Source: Herbaspirillum robiniae
GTDB lineage: Bacteria; Pseudomonadota; Gammaproteobacteria; Burkholderiales; Burkholderiaceae_D
Assembly (NCBI RefSeq): GCF_002213415.1
Contig: NZ_NJGU01000014.1
Span: 62,001 to 126,000, forward strand
DNA length: 64,000 nucleotides
Direction: 5' to 3'
In this document: positions 35,856 to 46,601 of the stretch, one piece after another
Position numbering within the stretch: position 1 is the stretch's first letter
Layout of the letters: every line of letters begins with the position of its first letter
Position numbers and translations under genes: made by a program
Notes under the pieces: generated by a model
What the model was told of the DNA's origin: nothing
Seen by the model: only the letters and a program-made list of their open reading frames with translations
Database searches by the model: none

Positions 35856-36137
35856 ATGTCCATGCCTACTATCTCCGCCGAAGAATCCCTCATCGAGTAT
35901 CCGAGCGACTTCCCGATCAAGGTGGTCGGGATCATGCGCGATGAATTCGCCCAGACCATCGTCGAGCTGGTGGTCGAGCACGACCCGGAATTCCACGCCG
36001 GCAAGATCGAGATGCGCCCGTCCTCGCAGGGCAAGTACCTGTCGCTGACGCTGACCATCCGCGCCACCAGCCGCACCCAGCTGGACAACCTGTACCGCGC
36101 GCTGTCTTCGCACGAGCTGGTGAAGTTCGTGCTCTGA
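35856..36137 (+). CDS. ybeD: YbeD/DUF493 family protein
   Basis: 93-residue protein of the UPF0250 (DUF493) family with the pattern IEYPSDFPIKVVGI (about 13-26), HPEFH-like segment (VEHDPEFHAGKI) and SSQGKYLSLTLTI, ending RALSSHELVKFVL. It has an ACT-like ferredoxin fold and is thought to be regulatory. In proteobacteria it normally lies directly before lipB; here 1.7 kb carrying a LysR gene and a DUF2917 gene separate the two. It has its own strong terminator. Confidence 0.93.
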   Translation: MSMPTISAEESLIEYPSDFPIKVVGIMRDEFAQTIVELVVEHDPEFHAGKIEMRPSSQGKYLSLTLTIRATSRTQLDNLYRALSSHELVKFVL

Positions 36138-36154
36138 TCTTCGCCGCCCAAAAG

Positions 36155-36190
36155 AAACCCGGCGCAGCCGCAAGGCGCGCCGGGTTTTTG
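36155..36190 (+). terminator. terminator after ybeD
   Basis: AAACCCGGCGC and GCGCCGGGTTT pair over 11 bp around an 11-base loop, followed by T5. It isolates ybeD from lipB. Confidence 0.85.
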
Positions 36191-36223
36191 TTTGCCCGGA
36201 CGAAACGCCGGCTCCGGCCCGGC

Positions 36224-37144
36224 TTAGCCCGGCCAGCCCGAAGTCTCGCGAAACAGCTTCATTTCCTTGAAGATCCATTTCCTGAACGCTGCGATGGCCG
36301 GCTTTTCCTGGCCCTCCGGCAGGGTCACGAAGTAATAGGCCTCGTCGGCCTTCAGCGCCACGTCGAACAGGCGCACCAGCTCGCCGGCGGCGATCTCCTG
36401 CGAGGCGATCATGTGCCGCGACAGCGCGACGCCGGCGCCGTCGGCAGCCTGGCGCAGGGTCAGCGAGGAATCCTCGATCACCAGGCCGCCGCTGGGTTCG
36501 GCCAGTTCCAGCCCGGCCAGCTTCAGCCACGGCTGCCAGGATTCGCGCTGGTCCATGCGCAGCAGCGTGCATTGCGCCAGGTCGGCGGGTTTGGAGAGTT
36601 TCTTGCCGCGCTGGCCGCGGTAGGCGGGGGCGGCCACCGGGTAGTAGTAGTCGTCGGTCAGCTTTTCGGTGACCACGCCGCTGTAGTTGCCGCGCCCGAA
36701 GCGCAGGCCGACATCGACGCCGTCCAGCCGCAGGTCGGACAGGTGGCTGCCCGATTGCAGCACTACCTCGACGTCGGGATGGGCATCGATGAACTTCCAC
36801 AGCCGCGGCGCCAGCCAGCGTGAGGCGAACGAGGGCGTGCTCGAGATCACCAGCCGCTGCTGCCGGTTCAGGCTGCGCAGGTGCTCGGCCGCCAGCGCGA
36901 TCTCGCTGAGCGACTTGCGGATGGTGGCGGCGAAGCGCTGCCCGGTCTCGGTCACCGAGATGCGCTTGCCGTGGCGGATGAACAGCTGCAGGCCCAGCTC
37001 CTCCTCCAGCGCGCGCACCTGGTGGCTGATGGCGCCGGGCGTGACGTGGATCTCTTCGGCCGCGCGCGAGAAGCATTCATAGCGGGCGGCGGCGTCGAAG
37101 GCGCGCAATGCGGCCAGGTTGGGCAGCTTTCTGAGGTCGGCCAT
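36224..37144 (-). CDS. LysR-family regulator, GcvA-like
   Basis: 306-residue LTTR of the GcvA subgroup: start LRKLPNLAALRAFDAAARYE (residues 4-23), helix-turn-helix CFSRAAEEIHVTPGAISHQVR (24-44) and EEELGLQLFIRHGKRISVTETG. The first part of the effector domain (SFASRWLAPRLWKF, VDVGLRFG) is also GcvA-like. ATG 37144 is preceded by AAGGAG; the longer open frame is not used. It is divergent from the DUF2917 gene with an LTTR box between them, so that gene and its own promoter are the likely targets. Confidence 0.92.
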   Translation of the reverse strand: MADLRKLPNLAALRAFDAAARYECFSRAAEEIHVTPGAISHQVRALEEELGLQLFIRHGKRISVTETGQRFAATIRKSLSEIALAAEHLRSLNRQQRLVISSTPSFASRWLAPRLWKFIDAHPDVEVVLQSGSHLSDLRLDGVDVGLRFGRGNYSGVVTEKLTDDYYYPVAAPAYRGQRGKKLSKPADLAQCTLLRMDQRESWQPWLKLAGLELAEPSGGLVIEDSSLTLRQAADGAGVALSRHMIASQEIAAGELVRLFDVALKADEAYYFVTLPEGQEKPAIAAFRKWIFKEMKLFRETSGWPG

Positions 37145-37165
37145 GGCGTGCTCCTTGTGAATTCC

Positions 37166-37184
37166 ATTCGCAAAGAAACCGAAT
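37166..37184. promoter_or_regulatory. LTTR box between the GcvA-like regulator and DUF2917
   Basis: ATTC-N11-GAAT (extended to ATTCG-N9-CGAAT), the classic T-N11-A interrupted dyad of LysR-type regulators, starting 22 bp upstream of the regulator start and followed by an AT-rich TATATAT stretch that could be a promoter for either gene. Confidence 0.6.
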
Positions 37185-37329
37185 ATATATCGTTTTGTCG
37201 CCGGTGTGGTCCTGCCTACAATGGCTCCAATCCAACGAATTTCCGTGCAATCCCTTCCAAAAGCCGCGCCGGCACCGGCATCGCGGCAGGGGAGCGGCTT
37301 GCCCGGCGCAACAGGAAAAGGAGCCTGCC

Positions 37330-37731
37330 ATGCAAATTCCATTATCAAATGAACCAGAACCGCTGAGCCTGGAGAGCGGCCAGACCCTGGCCCGCCGGCT
37401 GCAATCCCCGGTGCGCGTGCGGGTGCGCTGCGGGCTGGTGTGGCTGACGGTGGAGGAGGGCGGCGCCGACGTCTGGCTCAGCCCGGGCCGGGATTTCGTG
37501 TTTCACGGGCGCGGGCTGGCGGTATTCGAGGCGGTCCGGGGCTGCGCCGAGTTCGAGATCCTGCCGCTGCCGGGTTTCTGGGCGCGCCTGGCGGGCGCCC
37601 TGGCGCGCCGCGCAAAGCGCCCGGCGCCTGCCGCACCGCCGGCCTGCTGCGCCGCCGCCCGGGATGCCGGCGCGCTGGAGCCGGTGCGCATTACCCGCCT
37701 GCTGCCGCGCGGGCTGATCCGCTGGTTCTGA
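37330..37731 (+). CDS. DUF2917 domain protein
   Basis: 133-residue protein of unknown function. The N-terminal half matches DUF2917: [42 protein letters not shown] (in pieces, residues 12-57), with the [18 protein letters not shown] core also resembling a small cupin strand set. The C-terminal third is Ala/Pro/Arg-rich and ends [12 protein letters not shown]. There is no signal peptide or membrane segment. In Burkholderiales such genes are often divergent from a GcvA-like LysR gene, as here. Confidence 0.82.
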   Translation: MQIPLSNEPEPLSLESGQTLARRLQSPVRVRVRCGLVWLTVEEGGADVWLSPGRDFVFHGRGLAVFEAVRGCAEFEILPLPGFWARLAGALARRAKRPAPAAPPACCAAARDAGALEPVRITRLLPRGLIRWF

Positions 37732-37852
37732 GCCACGGGTCCTGACCCGCTTGGCGCCGATCCAACGAAAAGTGTTTCCGCCAGGGCAAGTTTTCGCCCC
37801 AAAACCGCTGCCGCGCCGACGGCGCCGGCGGAAGTTCGCTACACTGGCGGAC

Positions 37853-38581
37853 ATGCAGACAGCAATACAAACCGCCAGCGAGCAGGCCGCGCCAGCCATT
37901 GCCGCCGTCCTGCCCGGCCAGGGCGCCAGGCCGGGCCTGCCGCAGGTCATGCAGCGCGGCGTCGAGCCCTACGAGGCCAGCTTCGCCGCCATGCGCGCCT
38001 ACACCGACGCGCGCACCGCCGATACCCCCGACCAGCTGTGGATCGTCGAACACCCTCCGGTCTACACGCTTGGCCTGGGCGCGGACCGCGCCCACGTATT
38101 GAATCCCCATGACATCCCGGTGGTGCAGACCGACCGCGGCGGCGAAGTCACCTTCCACGGCCCCGGCCAGGTGGTGATCTACCTGCTGATGGACCTGCGC
38201 CGCCACCGCAGCGGCGCGCGCCTGTTCGCGCGCGAATTCGTGCACAACATCGAGCAGGCGGTGATCGACGTGCTGGCGGCGTATAATCTCGCCGGTGAAC
38301 GCAAGCAGGGCGCGCCGGGCATCTATGCCGCCGACGGGCCGTGGCAGGGCGCCAAGGTAGCCGCGCTGGGCTTGAAAATCCGCGGCAACGGGTGCACCTA
38401 CCATGGGGTGTCGCTCAACGTCGACATGGATTTGGCGCCGTTTTCCTGGATCAACCCCTGTGGCTATGAAGGCCTGGCCACGGTCGACATGAAGACCCTG
38501 GGCGCCGCGAATGCCCGCCTGGCAGACGTTCAGGCGCTGCTTGCCGAGAAACTGATCGCCCGCTTCGCGGGCATGGCTTGA
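37853..38581 (+). CDS. lipB: octanoyltransferase LipB
   Basis: Transfers octanoyl groups from acyl carrier protein to lipoyl domains, the first step of lipoate synthesis (242 residues). The catalytic pair is present: Lys168 in [10 protein letters not shown] and Cys181 in [13 protein letters not shown]. Also visible are [12 protein letters not shown] (about 63-74), [15 protein letters not shown] (about 93-107) and NPCGYEGL (about 200-207). The ATG at 37853 is favoured over an upstream TTG; a TACACT -10-like element at 37840-37845 is very close to it. lipA follows 32 bp after the stop. Confidence 0.96.
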   Translation: MQTAIQTASEQAAPAIAAVLPGQGARPGLPQVMQRGVEPYEASFAAMRAYTDARTADTPDQLWIVEHPPVYTLGLGADRAHVLNPHDIPVVQTDRGGEVTFHGPGQVVIYLLMDLRRHRSGARLFAREFVHNIEQAVIDVLAAYNLAGERKQGAPGIYAADGPWQGAKVAALGLKIRGNGCTYHGVSLNVDMDLAPFSWINPCGYEGLATVDMKTLGAANARLADVQALLAEKLIARFAGMA

Positions 38582-38613
38582 GCCCGCAGATGTACCGGGC
38601 CGGAAATACCGAG

Positions 38614-39606
38614 ATGACTACCGAAACCACTCCAGCAGCAGATCCTTCCAGCAACGCCGCCAATGCCGCGCGCGTCAATCCGCTCGACAAGCAGAAGGGC
38701 GCCGGCAAGACGGCCTGGATCCCGATCAAGATCGTCGCCGCCGAGAAGCTGAAGAAGCCGGACTGGATCCGCGTCAAGGCCGGCTCGCCGACCACGCGCT
38801 TCTACGAGATCAAGGACATCCTGCGCGCCAATAACCTGGTGACGGTGTGCGAGGAAGCCTCCTGCCCCAACATCGGCGAATGCTTCGGCAAGGGCACCGC
38901 GACCTTCATGATCATGGGCGACAAGTGCACCCGCCGTTGCCCGTTCTGCGACGTCGGCCACGGCCGTCCCGATCCGCTTGACGTCAACGAGCCGGAAAAC
39001 CTGGCCAAGACCATCGCCCAGCTCAAGCTGTCCTACGTGGTGATTACCAGCGTCGACCGCGACGACCTGCGCGACGGCGGCGCCGGCCACTTCGCCGAGT
39101 GCATCCGCCGCGTGCGCGAGCTGTCGCCGGAAACCCGCATCGAAGTGCTGGTGCCCGACTTCCGCGGCCGCATGGACCGCGCGCTGGAAATCCTGAAGAT
39201 GGCGCCGCCGGACGTGATGAACCACAACCTGGAAACCGCGCCGCGCCTGTACAAGGAAGCGCGCCCCGGCTCCGACTATCTGTACTCCCTGAGCCTGCTC
39301 AAGCGCTTCAAGGAGCTGCATCCCGAGGTGCCGACCAAGTCCGGCATCATGGTCGGCCTGGGCGAGACCGACGAGGAAGTGCTGCAGGTCATGCGCGACA
39401 TGCGTGAGCACAACGTCGACATGCTGACCATCGGCCAGTACCTGAGCCCCAGCGGCGACCACTTGCCGGTGCGCCGTTACGTGCACCCCGACACCTTCAA
39501 GATGTATGAGGAAGAGGCCTACAAGATGGGCTTCGTGCACGCCGCCGTGGGCGCGATGGTGCGTTCCAGCTATCACGCGGACCAGCAGGCGCATGGATTG
39601 GTGTAA
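38614..39606 (+). CDS. lipA: lipoyl synthase LipA
   Basis: Radical-SAM enzyme that inserts two sulfur atoms into protein-bound octanoate (330 residues). The auxiliary cluster ligands are [12 protein letters not shown] and the SAM cluster is [53 protein letters not shown] and [11 protein letters not shown] are family motifs, and the terminal RSSYHAD supplies the serine ligand of the auxiliary cluster. ATG 38614 starts at [10 protein letters not shown] 38590 is an in-frame alternative adding eight residues. It is co-directional with lipB. Confidence 0.97.
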   Translation: MTTETTPAADPSSNAANAARVNPLDKQKGAGKTAWIPIKIVAAEKLKKPDWIRVKAGSPTTRFYEIKDILRANNLVTVCEEASCPNIGECFGKGTATFMIMGDKCTRRCPFCDVGHGRPDPLDVNEPENLAKTIAQLKLSYVVITSVDRDDLRDGGAGHFAECIRRVRELSPETRIEVLVPDFRGRMDRALEILKMAPPDVMNHNLETAPRLYKEARPGSDYLYSLSLLKRFKELHPEVPTKSGIMVGLGETDEEVLQVMRDMREHNVDMLTIGQYLSPSGDHLPVRRYVHPDTFKMYEEEAYKMGFVHAAVGAMVRSSYHADQQAHGLV

Positions 39607-39632
39607 TCCGTTTTTCGCCTGAATCGCCCGTT

Positions 39633-39662
39633 CAGCCCCGCCCATGGCGGGGCTGAGTCGTT
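39633..39662 (+). terminator. hairpin after lipA
   Basis: CAGCCCCGCC, loop CAT, GGCGGGGCTG, followed by AGTCGTTT. A 10-bp stem with a weak T tract, 27 bp beyond the lipA stop. Confidence 0.6.
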
Positions 39663-39805
39663 TCTGGCCGTGCCCGCCGGGGCCGGGCCGGCTTGCAAAG
39701 CGCATAGTCGCCATCATCTGCAGGTCCTGAAATAAACCCGGCCGCAAGGTAAGATACGCGGTTCACCGCATCCGCTCACCGAATACGTACTGAAAGCAGG
39801 TTGTC

Positions 39806-40489
39806 ATGTCGTCACCGATCCAGCCCGGCGCCGTTCCGGAAGAAAAACTCGAATTCGTCAGCTCGTGCAAGCTGCCCATGCCGTGGGCGACGTTCGAGCT
39901 GCATGCCTTCTATGACGAAGTTTCCGGCAAGGAACACCTGGCCCTGACGCTGGGCGACGTCGGCAACGGCGAGCCGGTGCTGGGGCGCGTGCATTCGGAG
40001 TGCCTGACCGGCGACGCGCTGTTCTCGCAGCGCTGCGACTGCGGCGCCCAGCTGGAAGCGGCGCTCAAGAAGATCGCCAAGGAAGGCCGCGGCGTGCTGT
40101 TCTACCTGCGCCAGGAAGGGCGCGGCATCGGCCTGCTGAACAAGATCCGCGCCTATCACCTGCAGGACCAGGGCGCCGACACGGTAGAGGCCAACGAGCG
40201 CCTGGGTTTCCCGGCCGACATGCGCCGCTACACCATCGTGCTGCCGATGCTGGCGCACCTGAAGATCACCAGCCTGCGCCTGATGACCAACAACCCGCGC
40301 AAGGTGAAGGCGCTGGAAGACAACGGCATCCCGGTGGCCGAGCGCCTGCCGCTGATCGCCAACCACAATCCGTTCAACATCGGCTACCTCGGCACCAAGG
40401 CGCGCAAGCTGGGCCACCTGCTGCCGGGCATGGGCAAGGCCGAAGAGACCCCGGCCAAGGTGCCGCTGGACGCCCACGACAACGAGTGA
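39806..40489 (+). CDS. ribA: GTP cyclohydrolase II
   Basis: First enzyme of riboflavin synthesis from GTP (227 residues, stand-alone RibA without a RibB domain). The zinc site is [21 protein letters not shown] (about 62-82, three Cys), followed by the catalytic [18 protein letters not shown] (about 104-121) and [17 protein letters not shown] (about 160-176). The [20 protein letters not shown] end (about 190-211) is typical of betaproteobacterial RibA. No FMN riboswitch is visible in the 199-bp upstream gap; a possible -10 (TAAGAT) lies near 39750. A good terminator follows. Confidence 0.96.
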   Translation: MSSPIQPGAVPEEKLEFVSSCKLPMPWATFELHAFYDEVSGKEHLALTLGDVGNGEPVLGRVHSECLTGDALFSQRCDCGAQLEAALKKIAKEGRGVLFYLRQEGRGIGLLNKIRAYHLQDQGADTVEANERLGFPADMRRYTIVLPMLAHLKITSLRLMTNNPRKVKALEDNGIPVAERLPLIANHNPFNIGYLGTKARKLGHLLPGMGKAEETPAKVPLDAHDNE

Positions 40490-40508
40490 GCGAGCAAGAA
40501 TTCCCGAG

Positions 40509-40533
40509 ACGGACCCCGCGCGGTCCGTTTTTT
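40509..40533 (+). terminator. terminator after ribA
   Basis: ACGGACC, loop CCGCGC, GGTCCGT, then T5: a 7-bp stem with a U tract 20 bp after the ribA stop. Confidence 0.85.
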
Positions 40534-40614
40534 CATGGTGCGCGGCCCTCTTGACGCATGCGGTAGCATGGAGGCGACGCACCTTATCCATCCCCGAATT
40601 CCCGAGCATTGACC

Positions 40615-41778
<1,164 letters not shown>

Positions 41779-41820
41779 GGCAGGCGCCGCGCCCCCGTCG
41801 CGCGGCCCGCTTGGCTGGCT

Positions 41821-41851
41821 CACGGGAATTTCCCTGTGGAAAATTCCCGTG
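41821..41851. terminator. 13-bp hairpin after the CobW-family gene
   Basis: CACGGGAATTTCC and GGAAAATTCCCGTG pair with one bulged A around a four-base loop, about 40 bp after the stop. No T tract follows, so it is a termination/stability candidate only. Confidence 0.45.
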
Positions 41852-41962
41852 CGGCCGGAAGCCCCCGATTTGTTGTCTGGACAATAAAAATAAATCGAAG
41901 CTTTTCGATAAATAGGCATCCGGCAGATTATTATCAGGGGGTATACAGATAACGAATCGGTT

Positions 41963-44803
41963 ATGCAGCGTGTGATCAACAAGCTGGGGGCAACGTTGTC
42001 GGCATCACTCACGCTGATGTTGGGACTGTGCGCAACCACGGCAGTCTTTGTCGCCACCAGCCACCTGGAAGATGATGCGGTCAACCTGGACTTCGAGCGC
42101 CGGGCGGCCTTGCGCGCCTTCACGATCCAGCGCGGGCTGGAAGAGGCGGTCCAGGTGCTGTCTGTCATCAACCATTTCCACGCCACCGTAGGCGACCCCT
42201 CGCGCGAGCAGTTCCGCGCCTTCACCCGGCCGCTGCTGGAACGTTATCCCTACGTGCGCGCCTTCGGCGTGCAGCGTTTCGTCTCCGATGAAGACCGCCT
42301 GGTCTTCGAAGCCCTGCGCCAGGGCGCCGTCCCCGATTTTCAGATCACCGCCTTCGTCGACGGCAAGCTGCAGCGCGCGCCGCAGCAGCCGTCCTACCTG
42401 GTGGTCGACTACGTGGAGCCGGTCAAGGGCAATGAAGCCGCGCTCGGGCTGGACCAGACCGGCAACCCCATCGTCATGAAGACGCTGGACATCGCCTTGA
42501 GCACCGGCCGCCCGGCCTCCACCATGCCGATGCGCCTGGCCCAGGCCGGCCCCGACGAGCGCGGCCTGCTGGTGCTGCAGCCGGTGTACCGCGGCGGCGA
42601 GCAGCCGGCCAGCCTGGAAGAGCGGCGCGCCGCCCTGGTGGGCGACACCTCGGCCGTGCTGCAGGCCACCGAACTGGTGCAGAAGATCCTGGAAGGCGCC
42701 GGCCTGCTGGAAGACCGCGAGATCGGCGTGCGCATCTTCGTCGGCCCGCAGGCCGACGACAGCAACCTGGTCTACCTCCACGAGAGCGCCCCGAACGCGG
42801 GCCACTGGCTGGACCAGCTGCTGGCGCTGGGCAGCCTGTTCCAGCGGCCGTCCAACACCATGACCAGCTTCGACATCGCCGGCCAGACCTGGCACATGGA
42901 AATCAGCATCCCGCCGCGCTCGGTGTTCGCCGACCACTACGGTTCGCTGCTGATCCTGCTGGTGGGCGTGATCGCCTCGCTGCTGGGCGCGGCCTACATG
43001 CGCGCGCTGTCGATGCGCTCGCACCGCGTGCAGCAGCTGGTGGAAGACAAGACCGCCGAGCTGCGCCACACCAATGCGCTGCTGTCCGACGACATCAAGG
43101 CGCGCCGCCTGGCCGAGAGCGCGCTGCAATTGCGCCACCAGGCCATCGAGGCCAGCGCCAACGCCATCCTGATCCTCTCGGCCCAGGCGCCCGAATACGC
43201 CATCGAGTACGTCAACCCCGCCTTCGCCCGCATCACCGGCTACAGCCCGTCGGAGGCGGTGGGCAAGAGCATCCGCTTCCTCGAAGGCCGCGACAGCGAC
43301 CTGGAAGGCTTCGAGACCGTGTGGATCGCCATGCGCGAGAAGCGCGAGCACAACGTCATCCTGCGCAACTACCACAAGGACGGCTCGGAGCTGTGGAACG
43401 ACTTCTACATCGCGCCGGTGAAGGATGACGCCGGCGCGGTGACGCACTACGTGGCCGCGCTCTACGACATCACCTCGATGAAGCGCTACGAGGCCGAACT
43501 GGAGTTCCAGGCCAGCCGCGACACCCTGACCGGCCTGATCAACCGCCACATGCTGCGGCACCACCTGGAGCAGGCCATCGGCGCGGCCGAACGCCAGAAG
43601 CAGGCGCTGTGGGTGGTGTTCGTCGACCTCGACCGCTTCAAGTTCGTCAACGACACGCTGGGCCACAAGGCCGGCGACACCCTGCTGCGCACGGTGGCCG
43701 GCCGCCTGCGCGCGGCGGTGCGCGAGGCCGACACGGTGGCGCGCCTGGGCGGCGACGAATTCATCATGATCCTGCCCGAGCAGGACGAACTGACGCTGGA
43801 CACCCGCAGCCTGCAGCGCATCATGGATGCCGTGGCCGCGCCGATCACGCTGGGCGGGCACACGCTGTTCATGACCTGCAGCGTGGGCGTGGCCTGCTAT
43901 CCGGCCGACGGCACCGACGGCGAGACCCTGATCAAGCATGCCGACATCGCGATGTACCGCGGCAAGCAGACCGGCCGCAACAATTTCCAGTTCTACACCC
44001 CGGCCATGAACGAGCAGGCGCTGGAGCGCCTGCGCATCGAAGGCGACCTGCGCAGCGCGCTGGACAACGGCGAGTTCCTGCTGCACTACCAGCCCAAGGT
44101 GGACCTGGCCAGCGGCGAAGTGGTGGGCTGCGAGGCGCTGATCCGCTGGCAGCATCCGCAGCTGGGCATGGTGTCGCCGGCGCGCTTCATCGGCCTGGCC
44201 GAAGAGACCGGCCTGATCCTGCCCATCGGCGCCTGGGTGCTGCGCACGGCCTGCACGCAATGCCGCCAGTGGCAACTGGCCGGGCATGAAGACATCAGCG
44301 TCTCGGTCAACCTCTCGGTGGGCCAGTTCCTGCAGAAGGATCTGGTCTCCTCGATCGCCGACGCGCTGGAAGACACCGGCCTGCCGCCCGCTTCGCTGGA
44401 GCTGGAACTGACCGAAAGCCTGATGATGACCGACGTCGAGCACGCCATCGGCATCCTGGCCGGCCTCAAGGAGCTGGGCGTGCGGCTGTCGATCGACGAC
44501 TTCGGCACCGGTTATTCCTCGCTGGCCTACCTGAAGCGTTTCCCCATCGACGTGCTCAAGATCGACCGTTCCTTCGTGCGCGACATCACCATCGACGCCG
44601 ACGACGCCGCCATCACCGCCTCCATCATCTCGCTGGCGCGCCACCTGAAGCTGCGCGTGATCGCCGAAGGCGTGGAGACCGACGAGCAGCTCGACTACCT
44701 GCGCCACTACGGCTGCGACGAGATCCAGGGCTACCTCTTCAGCCCGCCGGTGCCGGCCGAGAAGTTCGAGCAGATCCTGAAGCAGGAGCGCGTCTCGATC
44801 TGA
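41963..44803 (+). CDS. CHASE-PAS-GGDEF-EAL membrane protein
   Basis: 946-residue c-di-GMP protein. TM1 (about 10-30) is followed by a periplasmic CHASE domain (about 65-300, with FHATVGDPSREQFRAFTRPLLERYPYVRAFGVQRF split around 67-102), TM2 (about 329-350), a short coiled coil, a PAS domain (about 390-510), a GGDEF domain with intact G596-GDEF and preceding VFVDLDRFKFVNDTLGHKAGD, and an EAL domain with E724-[31 protein letters not shown] and AEGVET. Both catalytic centres look complete, so the net activity depends on signals. The CHASE domain implies sensing of a small extracytoplasmic ligand. A second EAL gene lies 211 bp downstream. Confidence 0.95.
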   Translation: MQRVINKLGATLSASLTLMLGLCATTAVFVATSHLEDDAVNLDFERRAALRAFTIQRGLEEAVQVLSVINHFHATVGDPSREQFRAFTRPLLERYPYVRAFGVQRFVSDEDRLVFEALRQGAVPDFQITAFVDGKLQRAPQQPSYLVVDYVEPVKGNEAALGLDQTGNPIVMKTLDIALSTGRPASTMPMRLAQAGPDERGLLVLQPVYRGGEQPASLEERRAALVGDTSAVLQATELVQKILEGAGLLEDREIGVRIFVGPQADDSNLVYLHESAPNAGHWLDQLLALGSLFQRPSNTMTSFDIAGQTWHMEISIPPRSVFADHYGSLLILLVGVIASLLGAAYMRALSMRSHRVQQLVEDKTAELRHTNALLSDDIKARRLAESALQLRHQAIEASANAILILSAQAPEYAIEYVNPAFARITGYSPSEAVGKSIRFLEGRDSDLEGFETVWIAMREKREHNVILRNYHKDGSELWNDFYIAPVKDDAGAVTHYVAALYDITSMKRYEAELEFQASRDTLTGLINRHMLRHHLEQAIGAAERQKQALWVVFVDLDRFKFVNDTLGHKAGDTLLRTVAGRLRAAVREADTVARLGGDEFIMILPEQDELTLDTRSLQRIMDAVAAPITLGGHTLFMTCSVGVACYPADGTDGETLIKHADIAMYRGKQTGRNNFQFYTPAMNEQALERLRIEGDLRSALDNGEFLLHYQPKVDLASGEVVGCEALIRWQHPQLGMVSPARFIGLAEETGLILPIGAWVLRTACTQCRQWQLAGHEDISVSVNLSVGQFLQKDLVSSIADALEDTGLPPASLELELTESLMMTDVEHAIGILAGLKELGVRLSIDDFGTGYSSLAYLKRFPIDVLKIDRSFVRDITIDADDAAITASIISLARHLKLRVIAEGVETDEQLDYLRHYGCDEIQGYLFSPPVPAEKFEQILKQERVSI

Positions 44804-45014
44804 GCCGCAAAGCCCGGTCAGGGCGCAATATTGCCATCTGATCAATGCACCGGCGCCATGCCGCCGGGCAAATAATGGGTTTCCTGCCGGAACTCAAGTG
44901 CCAGGGCTGATCCCCCGCCATCCCTCCACGTCCGCCTGCCGTGCGCGCCTGCCATGTCTCCATGGCGGCGCGTGGCCGCCCGACGAGTCCGGAGCCCATG
45001 CCGGAGGTGAAACC

Positions 45015-46601
45015 GTGATCAAGGCCCGCTACATCCCCATCGCCGCGGCCGCCGCGCTCGGCGTCGCCGCGTTGCTGCTGCCGGTCTGGATCGGCTGGAG
45101 CTGGTCCTGGCAGCGCACCCTGTCCGAGGAGCGCGGGGAGCTCAACCGGGTCGGCGCCCAGGTCGCCTACCAGGGCCACGCCATCCTGCGCCAGGCGGCC
45201 GAGACCCTGCGCTACTTCCAGCAGCTGCGCCTGCCGCCCTGTTCCGACGCCCATATCGCGCGCATGCGCGCCAGCACCATCGGCACGCGCATGGTCGACG
45301 AGATCGGCTACTACCGCGACGGCCGGCTGGCCTGCAACACCTGGGGCCGGGTCGGCGAGACGGTGATGCTGGAGGCCGCCTTCACCCTGGTCGAACCCAA
45401 CCTGCAGCTGCGCGCCGCCAGCTTCTCGCTGGCCAGCCCGGCCGAGCGCATGATCGGGCTGTATTCGCGCGGGCACTATGTCTATATCGAGCCCGGGCGC
45501 TTCGTCGACGTGCCGCTGGAGGGCGATGTGCAGGTGGCCGTCTTCAGCGTCGCGGGCGACCCCATCGTCGGGCGCAACGAGCCCGACTGGGCGGCGGCGC
45601 GTCGGGTTGCCGGCGGCGCCCGGGCGCACGATGACCAGCGCCTGTTCAGCGCGCTGGCCGATCGCGATTTCAAGATCGTGGTGTCGACGCCGATGGCGCG
45701 CGTCCAGGCCAGGCTGCGGCACGAGCGCCTGGCCCTGCTGCCGTTGTCGCTGCTGGCCTGGGCGCTGGCCCTGGCGGCGATTGCGACGTGGCTGGGGCGC
45801 CGGCTGTCGCTGGTGGGGGAGTTGCGCACGGCCCTGGCGCGCGGCGACCTCGCCGTGCACTACCAGCCCATCGTCGAACTGCACACCGGGCGCTGCCGCG
45901 GCGCCGAGGCGCTGGTGCGCTGGCGCCATCCTTCCGGGCGCTGGATCGCGCCTGAAGAGTTCATCCCGCTGGCCGAGCGCCACGGCATGGCCGGGCGCAT
46001 CACCCGTCACGTGCTGCGCACGGTGCTGGCCGACATGGGCGCAATGCTGCGCGCCGACGCCCAGCTGCATATCGCGCTCAACCTGAGCCCGCAGGACATG
46101 CGTGACGGCGTGGCGCTGGACACCCTGTCCGCGACCCTGGTCGGCACCGGCGTCGCATGCCGGCAGATCTGGCTGGAGGCGACCGAGCGCGGCTTCATGG
46201 ACGTCGACGCGGCGCGACTGGCGATGGCGCGTGCGCGCCAGCGCGGGCATGTGGTGGCGATCGACGATTTCGGCACCGGCTATTCCAGCCTGTCCTATCT
46301 GCAGGCCTTGCCGCTGGATGTGCTCAAGATCGACAAGTCCTTCGTCGACAAGATCGGCACCGACTCGGCCTCCAGCACGGTGATCAACCACATCATCGAG
46401 ATGGCGCGCTCGCTGCGCCTGATGATGGTGGCCGAAGGCATAGAGACGCAGGAGCAGGCCGACTGGCTGCGGCGCCATGAGGTCGGCTTGGGGCAGGGAT
46501 GGCTGTTCGCCCGCGCCATGCCGGCGCAGGACTTCATCGCCTTTTTGCGCGAGCGCGAATACGCCGGCCTGCAGCCTGAGGCCGCGCTCAGCGGTGGCTG
46601 A
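45015..46601 (+). CDS. CSS-motif EAL c-di-GMP phosphodiesterase
   Basis: 528-residue membrane phosphodiesterase of the PdeB/PdeC (YjcC) type. A GTG start at 45015 is chosen because GGAGG lies eight bases upstream. TM1 (about 8-28) and TM2 (about 240-262) flank a periplasmic CSS-motif domain, with PPCSDAHIARMR (about 74-85) and a second cysteine in LACNTWG (about 106-112) that in homologues form a redox-sensitive disulfide. The cytoplasmic EAL domain keeps E298-[33 protein letters not shown] and AEGIET, so it should degrade c-di-GMP. The end overlaps the convergent AEC gene by 14 bp. Confidence 0.93.
   Translation: MIKARYIPIAAAAALGVAALLLPVWIGWSWSWQRTLSEERGELNRVGAQVAYQGHAILRQAAETLRYFQQLRLPPCSDAHIARMRASTIGTRMVDEIGYYRDGRLACNTWGRVGETVMLEAAFTLVEPNLQLRAASFSLASPAERMIGLYSRGHYVYIEPGRFVDVPLEGDVQVAVFSVAGDPIVGRNEPDWAAARRVAGGARAHDDQRLFSALADRDFKIVVSTPMARVQARLRHERLALLPLSLLAWALALAAIATWLGRRLSLVGELRTALARGDLAVHYQPIVELHTGRCRGAEALVRWRHPSGRWIAPEEFIPLAERHGMAGRITRHVLRTVLADMGAMLRADAQLHIALNLSPQDMRDGVALDTLSATLVGTGVACRQIWLEATERGFMDVDAARLAMARARQRGHVVAIDDFGTGYSSLSYLQALPLDVLKIDKSFVDKIGTDSASSTVINHIIEMARSLRLMMVAEGIETQEQADWLRRHEVGLGQGWLFARAMPAQDFIAFLREREYAGLQPEAALSGG

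Noticed and set aside
39607-39805. FMN riboswitch ahead of ribA
   Set aside because: None of the conserved RFN-element blocks are visible; the gap holds only the lipA hairpin and a plain promoter-like stretch.
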